From NCBI GenBank assembly GCA_023159155.1, contig JAJNNX010000012.1, positions 62,001-126,000 on the forward strand: 64,000 nucleotides of DNA, read 5' to 3'. Position 1 is the first letter of the stretch, and each line of letters starts with the position of its first letter. The notes beneath the pieces are model-generated. The model was not told the origin of the DNA, did not search any database, and saw only the letters and a list, made by a program, of their open reading frames with translations. The translations under genes and the position numbers were made by a program. The stretch comes from Ustulina deusta (taxonomy: Eukaryota; Ascomycota; Sordariomycetes; Xylariales; Xylariaceae). Positions 1 to 12,005 of the stretch are shown one piece after another.

Positions 1-75
1 CTCGTCACTAGTGTGGAGAAGGAAGGATGGGGGGAGGTTGCGAAGTGGTTCCAGGGTGTGTTGAGGCACGTTTAA
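1..75 (+). CDS. 3' end of an unidentified protein gene (partial)
   Basis: Frame 1 is open from the window edge to a TAA at 73-75 and gives a plausible C-terminus of 24 residues, rich in Glu, Val and Trp (ending WFQGVLRHV). The composition looks like real protein and codon choice is GC-ending, unlike the next 2 kb. Everything upstream lies outside the window, so the product cannot be named. It could also be chance, given the short length. Confidence 0.4.
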   Translation, partial: LVTSVEKEGWGEVAKWFQGVLRHV

Positions 76-2800
76 CAAAAGTTGGATGATTCTTCGTTAG
101 GTGCCATTCCTATTCTTTCATTTGTTTCCCCTCCAAAACACCTCCTTCGTTTGGAAAGTAGGGGCTTGTGCGCAATACACGGTCATCTTTTTGCTCGCTA
201 TTTTAACGTGCATGCACGTGTTAGATCTGAGGTGCCGGACGATGTCAGTTGCGGGTATAACATACGTCCAGTTCGTCCCTGTGCTCCCATGATGATATGG
301 CCGTACAAGTTCCCATTCATCCGGTCCAATACAGGAGACCCGTAGTCGTTTTCAAACACAGCCCCTCAGAGGCTGATTTGAAGGAGTTCCGGGAATGAGG
401 AGCTGTCGTAACTACGGTAGGTCACCGAGCACCCTAACAACTCCCCGTAAATCGCAAGAGTCTGAGAGCGCGATCAGGGCGTATTCGATTGGGAACCGCA
501 GTGGTCTTCTAGTGCAGTAAGCGATTGGAATCATGTTACTTATGCGGTACGACCTCATATGGATCTCGAAGTTCCGGCTGGCATGCTTCATCCTAGATGA
601 TGGGTCCCCCTCAGATTCCGCTCTAAGCCACAAGCTGCAGAGCCCAAGCATACCGTCGCTGTTGATTATGATGGTCCGCTCTGCTGTTGAGTGCAGGAAT
701 TATTCATCGCATGATTCAATGTCTTTGGCAGTCTCGTTGTCACTGCTTGCGATACCCGCGTCTTAGTCGGAGCCACTATCATCGTCATCGCTCTAGCTAT
801 CGAAATAGCGGTAGTCTGAACTCGCGCGTGCGAAGCCCGCGTCAGATATATTGTCCTGTAGCTCGAATAAGTGACCAGCAGTCAATTAGTAGAAACCCCG
901 TCCGATGCTAATGATGATACCAGCGGTAGCGAAATGAATAGGGCCCTGCTGAACTCGGCAGTGAGTAGCCCCCCCACCCGTGGTCTCGACGCAACGCGAA
1001 TACAGCGACAGCGTGTGCTGGGTCTTTGGAGCTCCCCTGATTCCTTTGAGTCGAAATCGACTATGTTTAATGACAGCGGGAGACTCGTTGGCCGCGAAAC
1101 TGAAGACGATGGGGGCGGTGTTGGCACAGAAGGTGGAGGGAACGGTAGCCCCGGTGGACGTGGACCCGGATGTCTCAGTGGCAGGTCTGTAACGCCCAAG
1201 CCAAACTTTGTTCTTTTCCAGGGCATGATTCTCCTCGCCGTGGCTTCTGCCTCTTTAGCGGCGTTAACATCGCCGCAGCAAAGCATCACAATAGGATTGG
1301 CTGTTTGTAGACCTTGATGAAGAGATTGGCCAAGCCCAAGTCTAGTTTCTGGAGAAGCAGCTTGACCTCGGGCTCAATCTCTTTCTCGAACGCTTCCAGT
1401 GCTGGACTTATGGCCTACCAGACCTTGCGCCTGCGAATCCTGCTACAGGCGATCTCCCGCCGAGACGGGCTTCGGGACTTGGATACGAAGGCAACTTGGA
1501 TATAAACTTGGTGTGCGGCCCTCAGCAGTTTTCTTCTTAGTTCTTTTTTCCTCTTTTTCTATTGCCGAATATCACAGGTAAAAAGGGGAATGAAAAAAGA
1601 GCGTCCGGAACATTCGGATATAAAATGGTTGCTGGACAAGAGCTGACACATAATTAGACTATCCGATGTTGAGGTTGCATGGGGCTCTGGGGAGCGGAAA
1701 TTCTCCTCCCGATACGCCTTTCCAACTGCTCATAACGACACAGATTGATTCCCCGAAAGACCATGCCCGCAAGAAACAATATTCCTTCCAATGGCGTGGA
1801 CTCGCTTGTGTCCGAGACGACCAGTCCTTTCTCAAACGAGTTTCACGTGGTTGCAGCGAAATGCTGCGGCACAGTTAAACCTTCCGTTTACAGGTGACGG
1901 CTGATACGTTTTGGCTCCTTAGGTAGCAGTGCACGATACCTTGTGGCATGGAGTCGCGAGACGTCGTCATCAGCGTCTTGCCCCGTGTTCTCTTGGCAGT
2001 AGGGCCTCAACTTAATACGAGATCAATCATCTTCGGATTCGGCAGTTATATCATTTGCTTGGACGTTTCTTCTATCGGTATCTTGAGGTTACCTCGATAT
2101 GCTGCATGAAGGTGTCTTGGGAGGTTTTCAGTCCCTAATCTAGATTCTGTAATAACACGCAAAATTGCACTATAGACCAGCTCAAGCAAAAAAGTATTTG
2201 ACAAGCCCCGACCCCCTAGACCTGTTTGCGTCGCTGCCTTGGTATTTCCCCAAAGTCTTGGCGTGCCATGCTCGTGGGCCGAAGTATAAGAGATGACTTA
2301 CACATCACCTTGCTCGCAGTATATTAATACAAAAGGCTCGGTCGAGGATTTGATCAGGAGAAGTACGGCTTCGCTCTAATACATGACTAGAAAATGCAAA
2401 TAACATAATACGAAAGGCGCTGGGGAATCTCTTTAGACAGCGACGCGTGATTGAAAATGTGGGTGATAGCGAGAATAAGTAATCAGCGTTTTCGGCGCAT
2501 AGCCCCTCACTTGGGTACCATCTCTGCCAGGGAGAAGCCATCCATAAATATTTATAGGTACCGATAGGGCAGAAATGGAAACTACTAATCGCTGCAGCGG
2601 GTGCAAGGTCGGACGGTGGTATCCGTCATCACTACAGCCTGGCGCTTCCATTCACTATTCTGCAATTGGAGCACAATGAGAAAAAATTGAATGAAATTAG
2701 ATTCTATCAACGCTTCATGATCTTTTAAGTGCAGGTAAAAATCAAGGGAAATTCGTGATATACACGTTTTGACCCGTTACGAGAATGCTAAATCTATTCT
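76..2800. other. Gene-poor stretch, no convincing gene
   Basis: Only short ORFs in all frames with no recognisable domain. One piece at about 1314-1425 on the minus strand reads like real protein (residues such as EIEPEVKLLLQKLDLGLANL, preceded by a possible CTGGTAG acceptor), so a decayed exon may lie here; I could not place it in a family. 882-1289 (minus) is a Pro/Ser-rich ORF of 135 codons with low-complexity composition that I do not trust. Confidence 0.4.
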
Positions 2801-2803
2801 TCC

Positions 2804-3570
2804 TTAGGCTATGATTTGTGCGTTCCGCGAATTTAAGTGTCCAGAACATTCTGAGTGCAGGAGTGCAGGAGTGCAGCTAACCATGATCACCACGCCACAT
2901 TCGATTTGCCTAGGTATAGAATTACAGAGCGAGTACGGGAACTGTAAAATCGGTCGTGAGGCCTTTCCACGACAGCCGCTTGTAAGTAGTATTGCGACAC
3001 GGCAGACGCCACAATTCCGCCGGGATAGGTCAGTAAGCAAATAGGCACAATATATTAAAATTCTAACGCTACATGGTTGAACATACAATATTCCAGACAG
3101 GAACACAACCGCGACGGTGATCTTTTTTCCAGTCGCAATATTCAGTTTGACGATGGCCGGGATGGGTAGAAAAAAGATCATGGCGTCGACGAAGATCGAA
3201 GTAATCCCCGACATGGCCCCCATGTGGACATTGCCAGCGTTTCATCTCAGCTGGACCTCGAAGGTGACGTTTGGGTTATCCATGGGACAGTTTATAAAAG
3301 CATTGATAACAGCTCCTAGATATGCCATGGCCATCGCGACGAGAACTGCGCAAGGGGAATACCGAAGCCACTTCTGTACGCCAAAGATTTTAGCGTAAAG
3401 CAACAATGTGAGCGCTTTCTCTATCCAGAGAAGGAACTACCTAGACGAGGGTGACAATGACACGCCAATCTGCATCGTGTGAAAACTCGTCAGTCAATAA
3501 AGTTGGCGTTACGTAGCGCCGTGGCGCAAAAACAGCCGGTTCATGGTTTCGCACGTACCTTGATTCATTT
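2804..3570 (-). pseudogene. Relic of a rhodopsin-domain (PTH11-like) membrane receptor
   Basis: Read on the minus strand, several frames together recover the fungal integral-membrane 'rhodopsin' domain family (PTH11-like G-protein-coupled receptor candidates, seven helices). Visible pieces in order: a PTLLTDEFSHDADWRVIVTL segment (about 3441-3530); a helix pair LLLYAKIFGVQKWLR...AMAMAYLGAVINAF (about 3290-3415); NAGNVHMGAMSGITSIFVDA leading into the family signature FFLPIPAIVKLNI (about 3130-3245); then a further helix and the AWWSWLAAL region in another frame (about 2870-2990). The first two blocks and the LPIP block are separated by an in-frame TGA near 3243 and by frame changes. No single ORF covers the domain. 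It is therefore a decayed gene, with the reading frame lost at several points, rather than an intron-rich functional one. Family call is from motif resemblance only. Confidence 0.7.
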
Positions 3571-4940
3571 TCGGCTGAGAGCCATTCAGATATTCGCCTC
3601 GTAGAAAGGGCCCACAACTTCATCCGGCGAATAATCACATCTTTGACTGCGAAAGTCGAAGTCAGATATAGATACCCCTGGTCAAGGTCAACGACATTGT
3701 CTAGAATGAGCTCTTAAGCAAATTGGAACGAAGAGTATGTGTACACAATCATTACAACCAGCGTTCCATGGTTGCATCGCGTTCGTTCATACTCAAGTGG
3801 CTACAAGGATAGCCGAAAGAAGGATAAGCGTGATTACAGGCAGCGCTATTAATTTGCTCGAGTTCAACTATCATTTCAGTTACGAACCAGTGAGGGAAAC
3901 GACTAGAACACATACTAGGGCCGCCTATTCGTGTTGAACTTAGTGATCGCCGGCCAAGTGAGTCCCCAGGTGAATGAAGACAAGAGAAGATTGTTGACCT
4001 CTCAAAGAGGACTCAACAAGTTGACCATGAACTTTAGAGGCACTGTTAAGCAATTTACCACGGTTCCTAAGGAGAAGGGTTTGTTAAACAGCCGGGAACA
4101 TTGCAGGCGCTGTGCAAATACTGTATCTACCCATCCGTACTACCATGTCAGGAACGGGGAAGCCGAGGTCGTTCGACCACAAACGAGTTTCATTTTATAT
4201 GTAGTGTTGCACCCTCCCCCACCCAGTCTTTCAGCCCTATTGATAGTAGCATCTCACCCGTTATAGTATTTCAGCATGAATATAGTTGGTAGGCAAGAGA
4301 AAAATGAAAGGAATATTTGGTAAAGCTGTGGATGATACAAGATTTGGAGATTCGCTATCTCTCGTCGCACTCAGGTGCCCTCTCTAAATTTTTGTGAGAC
4401 TCATGCAGGTAAGCAGCAAGGACGAACGTCCATAACCTAAAAAACTTTCATTGCTTTTGATAGCATGAGATTTGCCGTGCTTGCATATGGAAATGGTGGT
4501 AGCGACAGAAAAAGAAAATCAAAAAGGGTAGGATGGGGGGGCTGGAAAGTTCGCTCAGCCTTCCATTGGGTATCCCTTGGAGTCTTCAACCAGACAATCG
4601 GTTAGAAACTTGGCAGCACCGACTGTCAGCGCCTCGTTTAATGGTCACATGTAGTTATGAGTATGACCGTTGTTGCAGCGCGAAGAGTCCTAAACCCTTC
4701 ATGGACTATCCCCTGCCCGTATACATGTTGTTCTCTTTGTTATTTGTCACTGGAGCTCACAAATGAGCGGAGGGCTACCCAACAAGGGGCACAAACATGT
4801 GGCCTGAGATGTGACCAGAAGTCAATCAGCCCAACTGCAAACAGCATAGTGCCAGCAACCGATGCAGGCTCCTTTTGATCTTTGCACTTTCTCGCGACAT
4901 CATGACGCTCGTATCCTCAGCTCTGCATCCAGCAATAGGT
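3571..4940. other. No gene recognised
   Basis: Short overlapping ORFs only. The longest (3931-4266, plus strand, 111 codons) has no recognisable motif and no sensible promoter or intron signals. Base composition is mixed and close to that of the surrounding relics. Confidence 0.4.
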
Positions 4941-4942
4941 AC

Positions 4943-6045
4943 TTACATTTGCATTCGATGCTGCTTATCAACCTTACTAAAATGGGGTTTGGGTCGTATC
5001 ATTTGCAACTCGTACAGAAACCACCGTCCGAATTTGAACCGTTCTTGGGTATTGCTACCTGCAGCCTGCAACCCGCGGGTACACAACAGGAGATTATTGG
5101 AATCCTTCGAGAGGTGCCCATATGCGGACCAATGAACGCATTCAAGATATTCTTTCTTCCCGAACGGCGGCTTTCTCATGTGTCGGGATTGCGGGACCGG
5201 GCATGGGGTTTCCCTATGATGAAATTTCTTTTCTCTGCCTACTGTTGGTTTGATCCAAATTAAAACTTGGTGGGGTTTGAGAGTTGGCCTCATCCTGCTC
5301 GCAATATCCTTGACGACGTAGATTTGGCCATACAAGTCGGCCACATCAAAGAATATCCGAAAAATACCTAGCTTTCGATCCTCTAACCTTCTGTCACGTG
5401 TTCCATGCGACACGGTGACATCTTGACTCCTCTTATATTTGTCTAAGAGCCTCATTCAGGCCATTCCGTTCATACTCGGCCAGTTCTAGCGCTTTCTTCT
5501 TATCATTTGATGTTGAGAATTCGGGAAAGTTCTCAGAGTTCAAGTTCCGCTCTTCAGCATCACGCTGAACCGAACCGCAATCACCACACATACGGACCAT
5601 TGTAGCTGAGTGTTGGCAGGCATCAGCTTTTGGGCGGTAGTCATAAAGCAGTCGCCCCTTTTGGCAAAGAGATGATGAGAGCAGACAGCACACTAACGCA
5701 TATGGGCACGAAGTATGAATAGCTCCAGTTGAAGAACTTAGTCGTTTCCTCGGTAAATGATATCATTTGATCCCGACTGGTAGATTTGGCGTTGTCACTC
5801 CGGTAAAGCAGGCTAGCATTTGCTATTGTGGGAAGTTGTAATACATGCGAAATGAGGCCTTCAAGTGGACCAGAGACTTCTAGTTGGCTATAATATCCTT
5901 TATCAAGCAATGAATCGACCACTGAACTGGGGTCCGCGATTGATTCCAGATACTCATCCACTTCGTAATTAAGGAAGACCAAGAACTCGTCGTGCCCTTT
6001 CTTCCACGAACAACCTTGACTTTCTCCTTTTGAGGATATCTGCAT
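4943..6045 (-). other. Cluster of unassigned minus-strand ORFs, possible decayed gene
   Basis: Three minus-strand ORFs in different frames follow each other: 6045-5641 (134 codons, with an acidic start such as LNYEVDEYLESIADPSSVVD), 5693-5433 (86 codons, with a CGDCGS pair of cysteines) and 5455-4943 (170 codons). Composition is that of ordinary protein, not low complexity, and the frame changes occur without good splice sites. This suggests one decayed gene of about 350 residues downstream of the tannase relic. I do not recognise the family. Confidence 0.35.
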
Positions 6046-7530
6046 AAGACACGATTATGTACCTTCCCCTCCAAGTCCGTTACCTCGACAGATGTCTGTC
6101 CAGGTGCTGTTCCGTTCTCCATCCAAGCGCGCAGTTGCGCAAAAAGCTGAGTTGGCTCTCCACTCCGCCCACCAAGCCGTGGCTTAATCCTGAAACCTCA
6201 AAGTGCCGAGAAGTGTTTTATATCTGGTATTGTCGAAGCCATTGCATTGTAATATTTCTCGGTACCTTTGAATGGGACGGTTGAATCAGTCTAGCGCTGT
6301 ACAGGGCATCACGGCAGACTTGGACTAGGAGACTAGCCAGAACTCGCCAATCCGTGAAAGGTCACTAATTTGCCTCCGCATTACGGAATTCCGAGATATC
6401 AGTGTCTCCAGTGCCGATGACAGCCCCGTAGAGCTGCTAGCTGACATGCACCAAGCGATCGAATTCAGCATAAGCGACATTAGACAAGTGGAATTTCAGA
6501 TCCTTCGCCACAAAGAGCTGCAGCCACGAGGAAGCTGGGTAGCTTGGGGCTCCAACGCAGAGTCCCGTTTGTTACCGCAATCCCAGGTTACCCGTATGAG
6601 GTGGGACTGTTGCCAGTGAGATCGGTTCCTGGGTTGACGCCGTACCAGGTCCGCTTCCCGCCCCCCCGCCGCGACCCTTCTCCAAGTCGCATTAACTACG
6701 ATAGCGGCGGCCATGCTAATATGGATCTTGCACCTGCTTCGGTGCAGTTAATAGGTATTCCAACTAGTCAGAAGGGGTCGGAAGTGGCAAAACAAGCGTA
6801 ATGCCGTCAACCACGCCATCAAGTCCGTCGCAAGTGGTGATGGCGGCAGCGGTAATTGCATCGATCTCGCAACTATATAGATAGGGACCCAGCGTACTCA
6901 TGACTTTCTGCGACCACTGAGCGGAGGCGAAGAACCTGTTCCAATAAATGGCCGGGGCGCCAGCCGCGATTCCATCGTACAAGGTGGGATAGAGCTGTGC
7001 CAACACGAGGCCTCGGCGGCCACCTTGCGAAAAGCGGTTCTAGTAAGAGAAGTCAGGACCTTTCCCGTAAAACCTCTTGATGAGCAATTTCTCAATGATT
7101 GCCTGCCGTCTTTTCGTAAGTAAGGGTAATACGAAGCTTGATTATATTTATAAGCAAAACTGGGTCGGCGTTATTACTCACTTCATCGCACAGTGATACA
7201 GATCTGGGGTTCTGCAAATTATACATATTGACGTTGCCTAGACTCAGCGAAGCCCAGGGAGATGCCTTGATCCATATCGCTTCTCGGGCCTGCATCTGTT
7301 GCAATGGTGGCGTATCCATCAGCTATAGCTGTCTGCATGCAGCGTATGAGGGGGGGAAACGACCAGCGACATAACCACCACGACCAACAGCCTACCGTTC
7401 CAATTATCAACAAGGAAGCCAAGCCTGGGCGAAGATGTTGTCATTCTGTCCCGGGTGAGTGTAAGAAACCGTGATGTTGCAGAATGCGGTATTCGACGGC
7501 TGTACGGATGTGCTGTAGTTTATCACGAGG
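6040..7530 (-). pseudogene. Relic of a tannase/feruloyl esterase gene
   Basis: Tannase-family enzymes are secreted alpha/beta hydrolases that cleave gallate or ferulate esters of plant polymers. On the minus strand, broken across frames but in the right order, I see CNITVSYTHPGQNDNIFAQA (about 7420-7480), a GGYVAGRFP-like piece (about 7355), AIADGYATIATDAGPRSDMD (about 7275-7340), NVNMYNLQNPRSVSLCDE (about 7190-7240), the nucleophile-elbow region ending GLVLAQLYPTLYDGIAAGAP (about 6950-7030), the DGLDGVVDGI block (about 6795-6825), a WYGVNPGTDLTGNS piece (about 6600-6640), IGTGDTDISEFRNA (about 6370-6415) and the C-terminal WMENGTAPG...NRVLCRYPQ block (about 6050-6130). At least five frame changes and several in-frame stops separate them, including a TGA just after the first block. 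Nearly the full length of a ~530-residue family member is represented, so it decayed in place. Confidence 0.8.
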
Positions 7531-9067
7531 GCGATATCGATGCCAGTCAGCTATGTTCCAAAGGCCCCAGAAAGGTCAAAACTGCAGGTACGCAACGCTC
7601 AGATAATGGAAGAGACATCATGTGCAATGAATATTTACGAGCTTGATAGTCTATAGCTAAAACTGGATTATCGCAAAGGATGATACCCTCCTTTGAGAAA
7701 AAGTAACTTCGGAGCCATCACCATCTCTTTATACTGTCATACCTCCTCCCTCCACCATCATAGCAAGCCGTATTGGGCCCGTGTCAGACGAGACCTCGAT
7801 GAGTTTGCCTCCAGCTTCGATGTATAGAGAACGGTGCGATGGCTAGAAAGCAAGGGATGCGGCTCTGCGTATACATGTAGAATTCGGAATGATTGGGTCG
7901 CCGGAAAACCTCTGTACTTAGACCCTGTTTAACGTTTCTCCACCGCGCACCATCCGCCTAACGAGTTCGACTTAGTCTGAACTACCTGCTTAGGGTTCCT
8001 AAACCCCAGCTCGAACATCCCGATTTCAGGGTGATAGGAGCCGGTATCCCACCCCTTTACGCATACATGTTAATCCCGAAAGAACTTGCGAGGCAACACC
8101 TACATGGGTATACACACAACCCCACAACATAAGTGCTGTGCAGTTTAGTGCATAGGCCAGATAACCTAGGGTCTCACAGGTCACCCTCAAAACCAACCTT
8201 ATTCAATTGAAGCCGTTTATATGAGCGAAATCAATCATGACAGCCTGATTTTTGGTGTTTTCTACTAGTATACAGTCTTCTGCTCTCGCCTTCTGGTGGG
8301 GTTTCTACTACCCCAATTGATACAGTACGCACTTCATAATTACCGTTGTATGCGGTCCTACTCCTGGGTTGTCGTTTGGCCCTTTGTATATTCCCCATAC
8401 ATATAATCGCTGCCCTCGTGCAATTTTTACCCCCTAACAAGGGGATTTAGCTTATTTAGCTATTCTGGATTTAAAATACTTAATTTTGACTTCTAAGCGC
8501 GTGATTTTGTTAACTTGACGGTCCAAAGCCTTTTTAGTTTCTTGCGAGGAGGGTAGGTATTTAGTGGGTAGAACCATCTGAGAGGGTGTACGACCAGTGT
8601 GGGTAGGCATTCTCTCGCGTGGCTAAATTTAGGAACTCTTACACCACCTAACCTAAGTAGGTATTCATTCCCACGTGCGCATCGCCTTGTCGTTTGCAGG
8701 TATCCTGGTCATCACATCATGCCGCAGTCACTATTATGTATACACTAGAAAGAATCATTAGTAAGATTTACAGGTTTGGGATCCAAATGACTCACTAGTG
8801 TTACTATTTCCAGGTGGAAATACGTTGGTCCGGTCTGTCGTAAGCGCGAATTCCTACTTCAGTTGCTATCATAAAAGAGATGGCTGCCCTCGGTGCTGAA
8901 ATTGATTAATCAAGTTCGGAGACGCGCAAACTTCATCCCGATAAGGGTTCACTACGTGGATTATATTGAACTGGGATTCGTTGGCTATACCTATCTCTGC
9001 TCGTCACGATATTGGCATTTCCTTCCCTTCAGCCCTGTATCCACATCCACCGAACCCAGTCCACCCC
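7531..9067. other. Intergenic, nothing recognised
   Basis: No ORF above 70 codons with protein-like composition. Some AT-rich patches (8450-8530). The final ~200 bases are the upstream region of the MAPEG gene; no clear TATA box. Confidence 0.4.
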
Positions 9068-9577
9068 ATGGCATCTCTTGTAACGGGACTCGGCCTCCGG
9101 ACGGCAGGGGCTGGGCTATCAGCCTCCAATTGGGCGCCGGCACTATTAAGCTGGCAATTCCTCTTCGCATACGGCCTTCTGTCTTCACGGACGCTAAAGC
9201 AATGTTACGGCATTGACCACAACTCGTCGCCAAGAGAGGACCTAACCAAACACGGCGATGCAGCAGTGCGGTCCGGCAAGATCTCACGAAAGCAGTTAGA
9301 GATGCTTAGGCGCAACGAGTCGGCGCACGCTAATTCCGTTGAAAACTATACCTTGTTCGTGGCCGCGATGGGATTCGCCACATTCGCAGGCGTCGAGCCT
9401 CATTTGATCAACCGCGCGGGGTTGCTTTATGTCACTGCGCGTCTCGCGTACGGAGCCGTCTACATCTTGATCGATCACGATCTCTGGAGTCAGATTCGGG
9501 GCATCACGTGGTGGACGGGTAACCTGAGCTGTCTCTGGTTACTGTATAGGGCTGGGGCAAAGCTAAATTCAGCATGA
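9068..9577 (+). CDS. MAPEG-family membrane protein (glutathione transferase-like)
   Basis: A 169-residue intronless gene. MAPEG proteins (membrane-associated proteins in eicosanoid and glutathione metabolism) are small four-helix proteins of the ER or microsomal membrane, many of them glutathione-dependent transferases or peroxidases that detoxify lipophilic compounds. Four hydrophobic helices are visible at about 22-42, 93-110, 119-137 and 143-163. The family's conserved stretch between helices 1 and 2 is present as RRNESAHANSVENYTLF (about 81-97). Length fits fungal members (150-175). The frame is open further upstream to an ATG at 8966, but the ATG at 9068 (context CACCCCATGG) starts exactly where the family normally starts, so I chose it. 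It sits alone between decayed genes and a small secreted-protein gene; substrate is unknown. Confidence 0.85.
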   Translation: MASLVTGLGLRTAGAGLSASNWAPALLSWQFLFAYGLLSSRTLKQCYGIDHNSSPREDLTKHGDAAVRSGKISRKQLEMLRRNESAHANSVENYTLFVAAMGFATFAGVEPHLINRAGLLYVTARLAYGAVYILIDHDLWSQIRGITWWTGNLSCLWLLYRAGAKLNSA

Positions 9578-10162
9578 TAGGTAGACTAATGGACCGACAT
9601 ACCAGGAGAAGTGGTCTAGAACATGCATAAGAACCGAGAGCGAACTGACGTCCTCTCATCGTGGGTGCTGGAGATACAGGAGATAAGACGTGCTAAGCGT
9701 CACGGGATTAAGCTCTGACATGCAGGTACAACATATGCTCGTTACCTTGTACTATAGAGCAAATGTCTTAGGTCGCTGATTCTCCAAATCTGACATTTTT
9801 GAACTACTACGGCCGTAGTTATCTACATGCTTCAATACAGCCCAACATGGCCGGTACCAAATGTAACGTAAGGTGGGCCAAGAAATCATCATAAATTACT
9901 GCTTCTAACATGGTGGTTCAGTAGCTTCCGGTAAAACTATGCAGGCCGCTGTTTCACACATAACATGGAGTGCATTATCCCAACTATTGGTGGATTTATG
10001 ATCTCCATTTTCTCATCTGGACTTCCGAACCTCGATATATTATAGCCGATTTTCCATCTTTATTAGAATAGGCGTCTTCTTCGACCCTTGTCGCCATGTG
10101 TGCCCTTCCTCCCAACATATTGTAGCCCTATTTTTCAAGCTAATATCCTCGAGTTCACCAGC
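9578..10162. other. Intergenic with TATA element of the downstream gene
   Basis: No gene. A TATATTATA element lies at 10036-10044, about 120 bases before the start of the secreted-protein gene. Confidence 0.45.
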
Positions 10163-11004
10163 ATGAAGAGCATTTCCGCAGCCTTAGGCGTCATCTTCAC
10201 GCTTATTCATCGAGCCTCCGCGAACGTCGACCATATCAGTCTCTATGCCTCGAGTGGCGCAACGATTTTGGAAGCTTCGGCTACACTCATCCTCCCAAGT
10301 GCGCCTAATCCCATCGCGGGTGATGTTGCCTTGTGGAGCGCCATCCAATTGGATAGAGACTTCATCCAGGGAGTTTCTGAGAACGCACCCGCTGGCTCTG
10401 GTTACTGCACCAATCTAGGGACTAACTGGTGCAACTTTGCCTATGCTCTCACGCCAAATGCTCAGAATGGTCAGACCGTAATCGCTGCTCCCGGGACCAA
10501 AGTTCGGACGCATTGTACGCCTCTCGCTTATCTACTTGGAGGATAGAACTTGACGTTACTCACAGACAAGCTCAACTTGTCAACAACCAAGTGGGACCAG
10601 GACGTTTACGTAAACGACCAGCTTGTATCGAGCATTTCCACAAGTACGTCGCGCATAATATCAGAAATTAGACGTAGAGTTGACAGTTCCGGTACAGGTC
10701 AAGGACAGAAAGGAAACATATTCTACGTCTCGGTTGAGTGTGCAAGCGGCTCTTGTGCCGCCGCTCCAGCACATAGTACGCCCCCCACCCAATCACTCAT
10801 GGTAGACGTGATATAGCCAAGCGAACGTTAACTTGTCGATTTTTAGGCTGGGAGGATATCTCAATCATCTTGAGTGCTGCAAATCCCAATTTCAAACACA
10901 CCGGAAGCTGGTATTTTGGGGCGACTGGTGGAGAAATGACAACTTCAGATGGAGGCAAGACTTGGACATTGACCACGCTCAATATCCCCATTACCTCGGA
11001 TTAA
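10163..11004 (+). CDS. Small secreted protein, four exons, family not recognised
   Basis: Exons 10163-10514, 10566-10643, 10698-10775 and 10847-11004 (introns of 51, 54 and 71 bp, all GTACG...AG) join in frame to give 221 residues; I derived this from the splice signals, since no single ORF shows it. The start is a clear signal peptide (MKSISAALGVIFTLIHRASA, cleavage expected before Asn21). The mature part has four cysteines in two close pairs (GYCTNLGTNWCNF and VECASGSC), consistent with two disulphides, many Ser/Thr and alternating hydrophobics that suggest a beta-rich fold, and a terminal TTSDGGKTWTL stretch resembling an Asp-box turn. No catalytic motif is recognisable. It is probably a secreted fungal protein of the effector or cell-wall-active type, but function is unassigned. 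The coherent splicing of all four exons argues that the gene is functional. Confidence 0.75.
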
Positions 11005-12005
11005 CATTGAGCGATACAGCGTGCTTATTCCTATATTTAACTTCAACTTTAGCGAATGGAGCTATTGAAAAGGACCGCGTGAAGGTGTTGCCTAGCTCAG
11101 TAGATTTAAGGACTCCGATCTTCCCTATATTGATGTTCCGTGAAAGTATTTCGCGGAATACCTCATTTCTACTCCTTCCCGTATTGCTAGAGCGAAAGGC
11201 TACATGGTGCCGTGTCTAGGGAGCTCAAGAGATTCGGCCAGGCGAGCCCGTGCAAGGATATTGTCGATATGGTTAGGGGGATGACGATATGCATCGGGTC
11301 TGACATGGAGAATAGGGAATCAATAAATAAGATGAAGATGAAGAAGGCGGAAGTTGGGGAGGAATAAGAAATGCCTCGGGGACAAGGCCGGTGCCCTACC
11401 GGTCAACAAGATCTCGAAAGAACCTGTCGCTACCGAACTTACGGTCCCAGCTAATCCGGAGATGAGGATAATCATGCACTGAGAAGAGGATATGTTGGTG
11501 ACACCTTCGGCGATCAGAATAACTAGCACACTATTCATGGTGTTTCGCTGCCTCGGTTTATCTGTGCCTCCAACACACATGAACGTTAGTAAATTCACCC
11601 AACGATATGTTATTGATATATTGATAGATTTCTCGATCTAGGTATCGCAACGATCAAGTCAATTTAAGGATGCTAAAACCGACAAAGCATTTACATCGAA
11701 TTTAAAAGTAGCGACAGATTGTTCAACTTACTAGAAGCATTTCATCTTAGCACACAAGCAGTATGAACTCTCTTCCGCAGTTACCACCAGACCCTCTCAG
11801 ATCCTATAAAAGACCCGTCGGCTAATACTAATTAATCACCACTCACTCTCTCCTCCCTCGCGCCCAAGCGCGAGCCAGTAAGGTTGTTTTGGTGACTGTC
11901 ACGGATCTCGAATGCCATCTTCAAGCAGGCGAAGCCCCAGATCCGGTCCAACCCGCGCCCAGGTGAATTCCCAAAATTGTTGGCCGCATCGTCATCTGAT
12001 TCGCT
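11005..12005. other. Intergenic, no gene supported
   Basis: Contains a minus-strand ORF at 11598-11320 (92 codons, one hydrophobic segment) without recognisable homology, and a CT-rich patch at 11840-11870 upstream of the tRNA genes. Confidence 0.4.
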
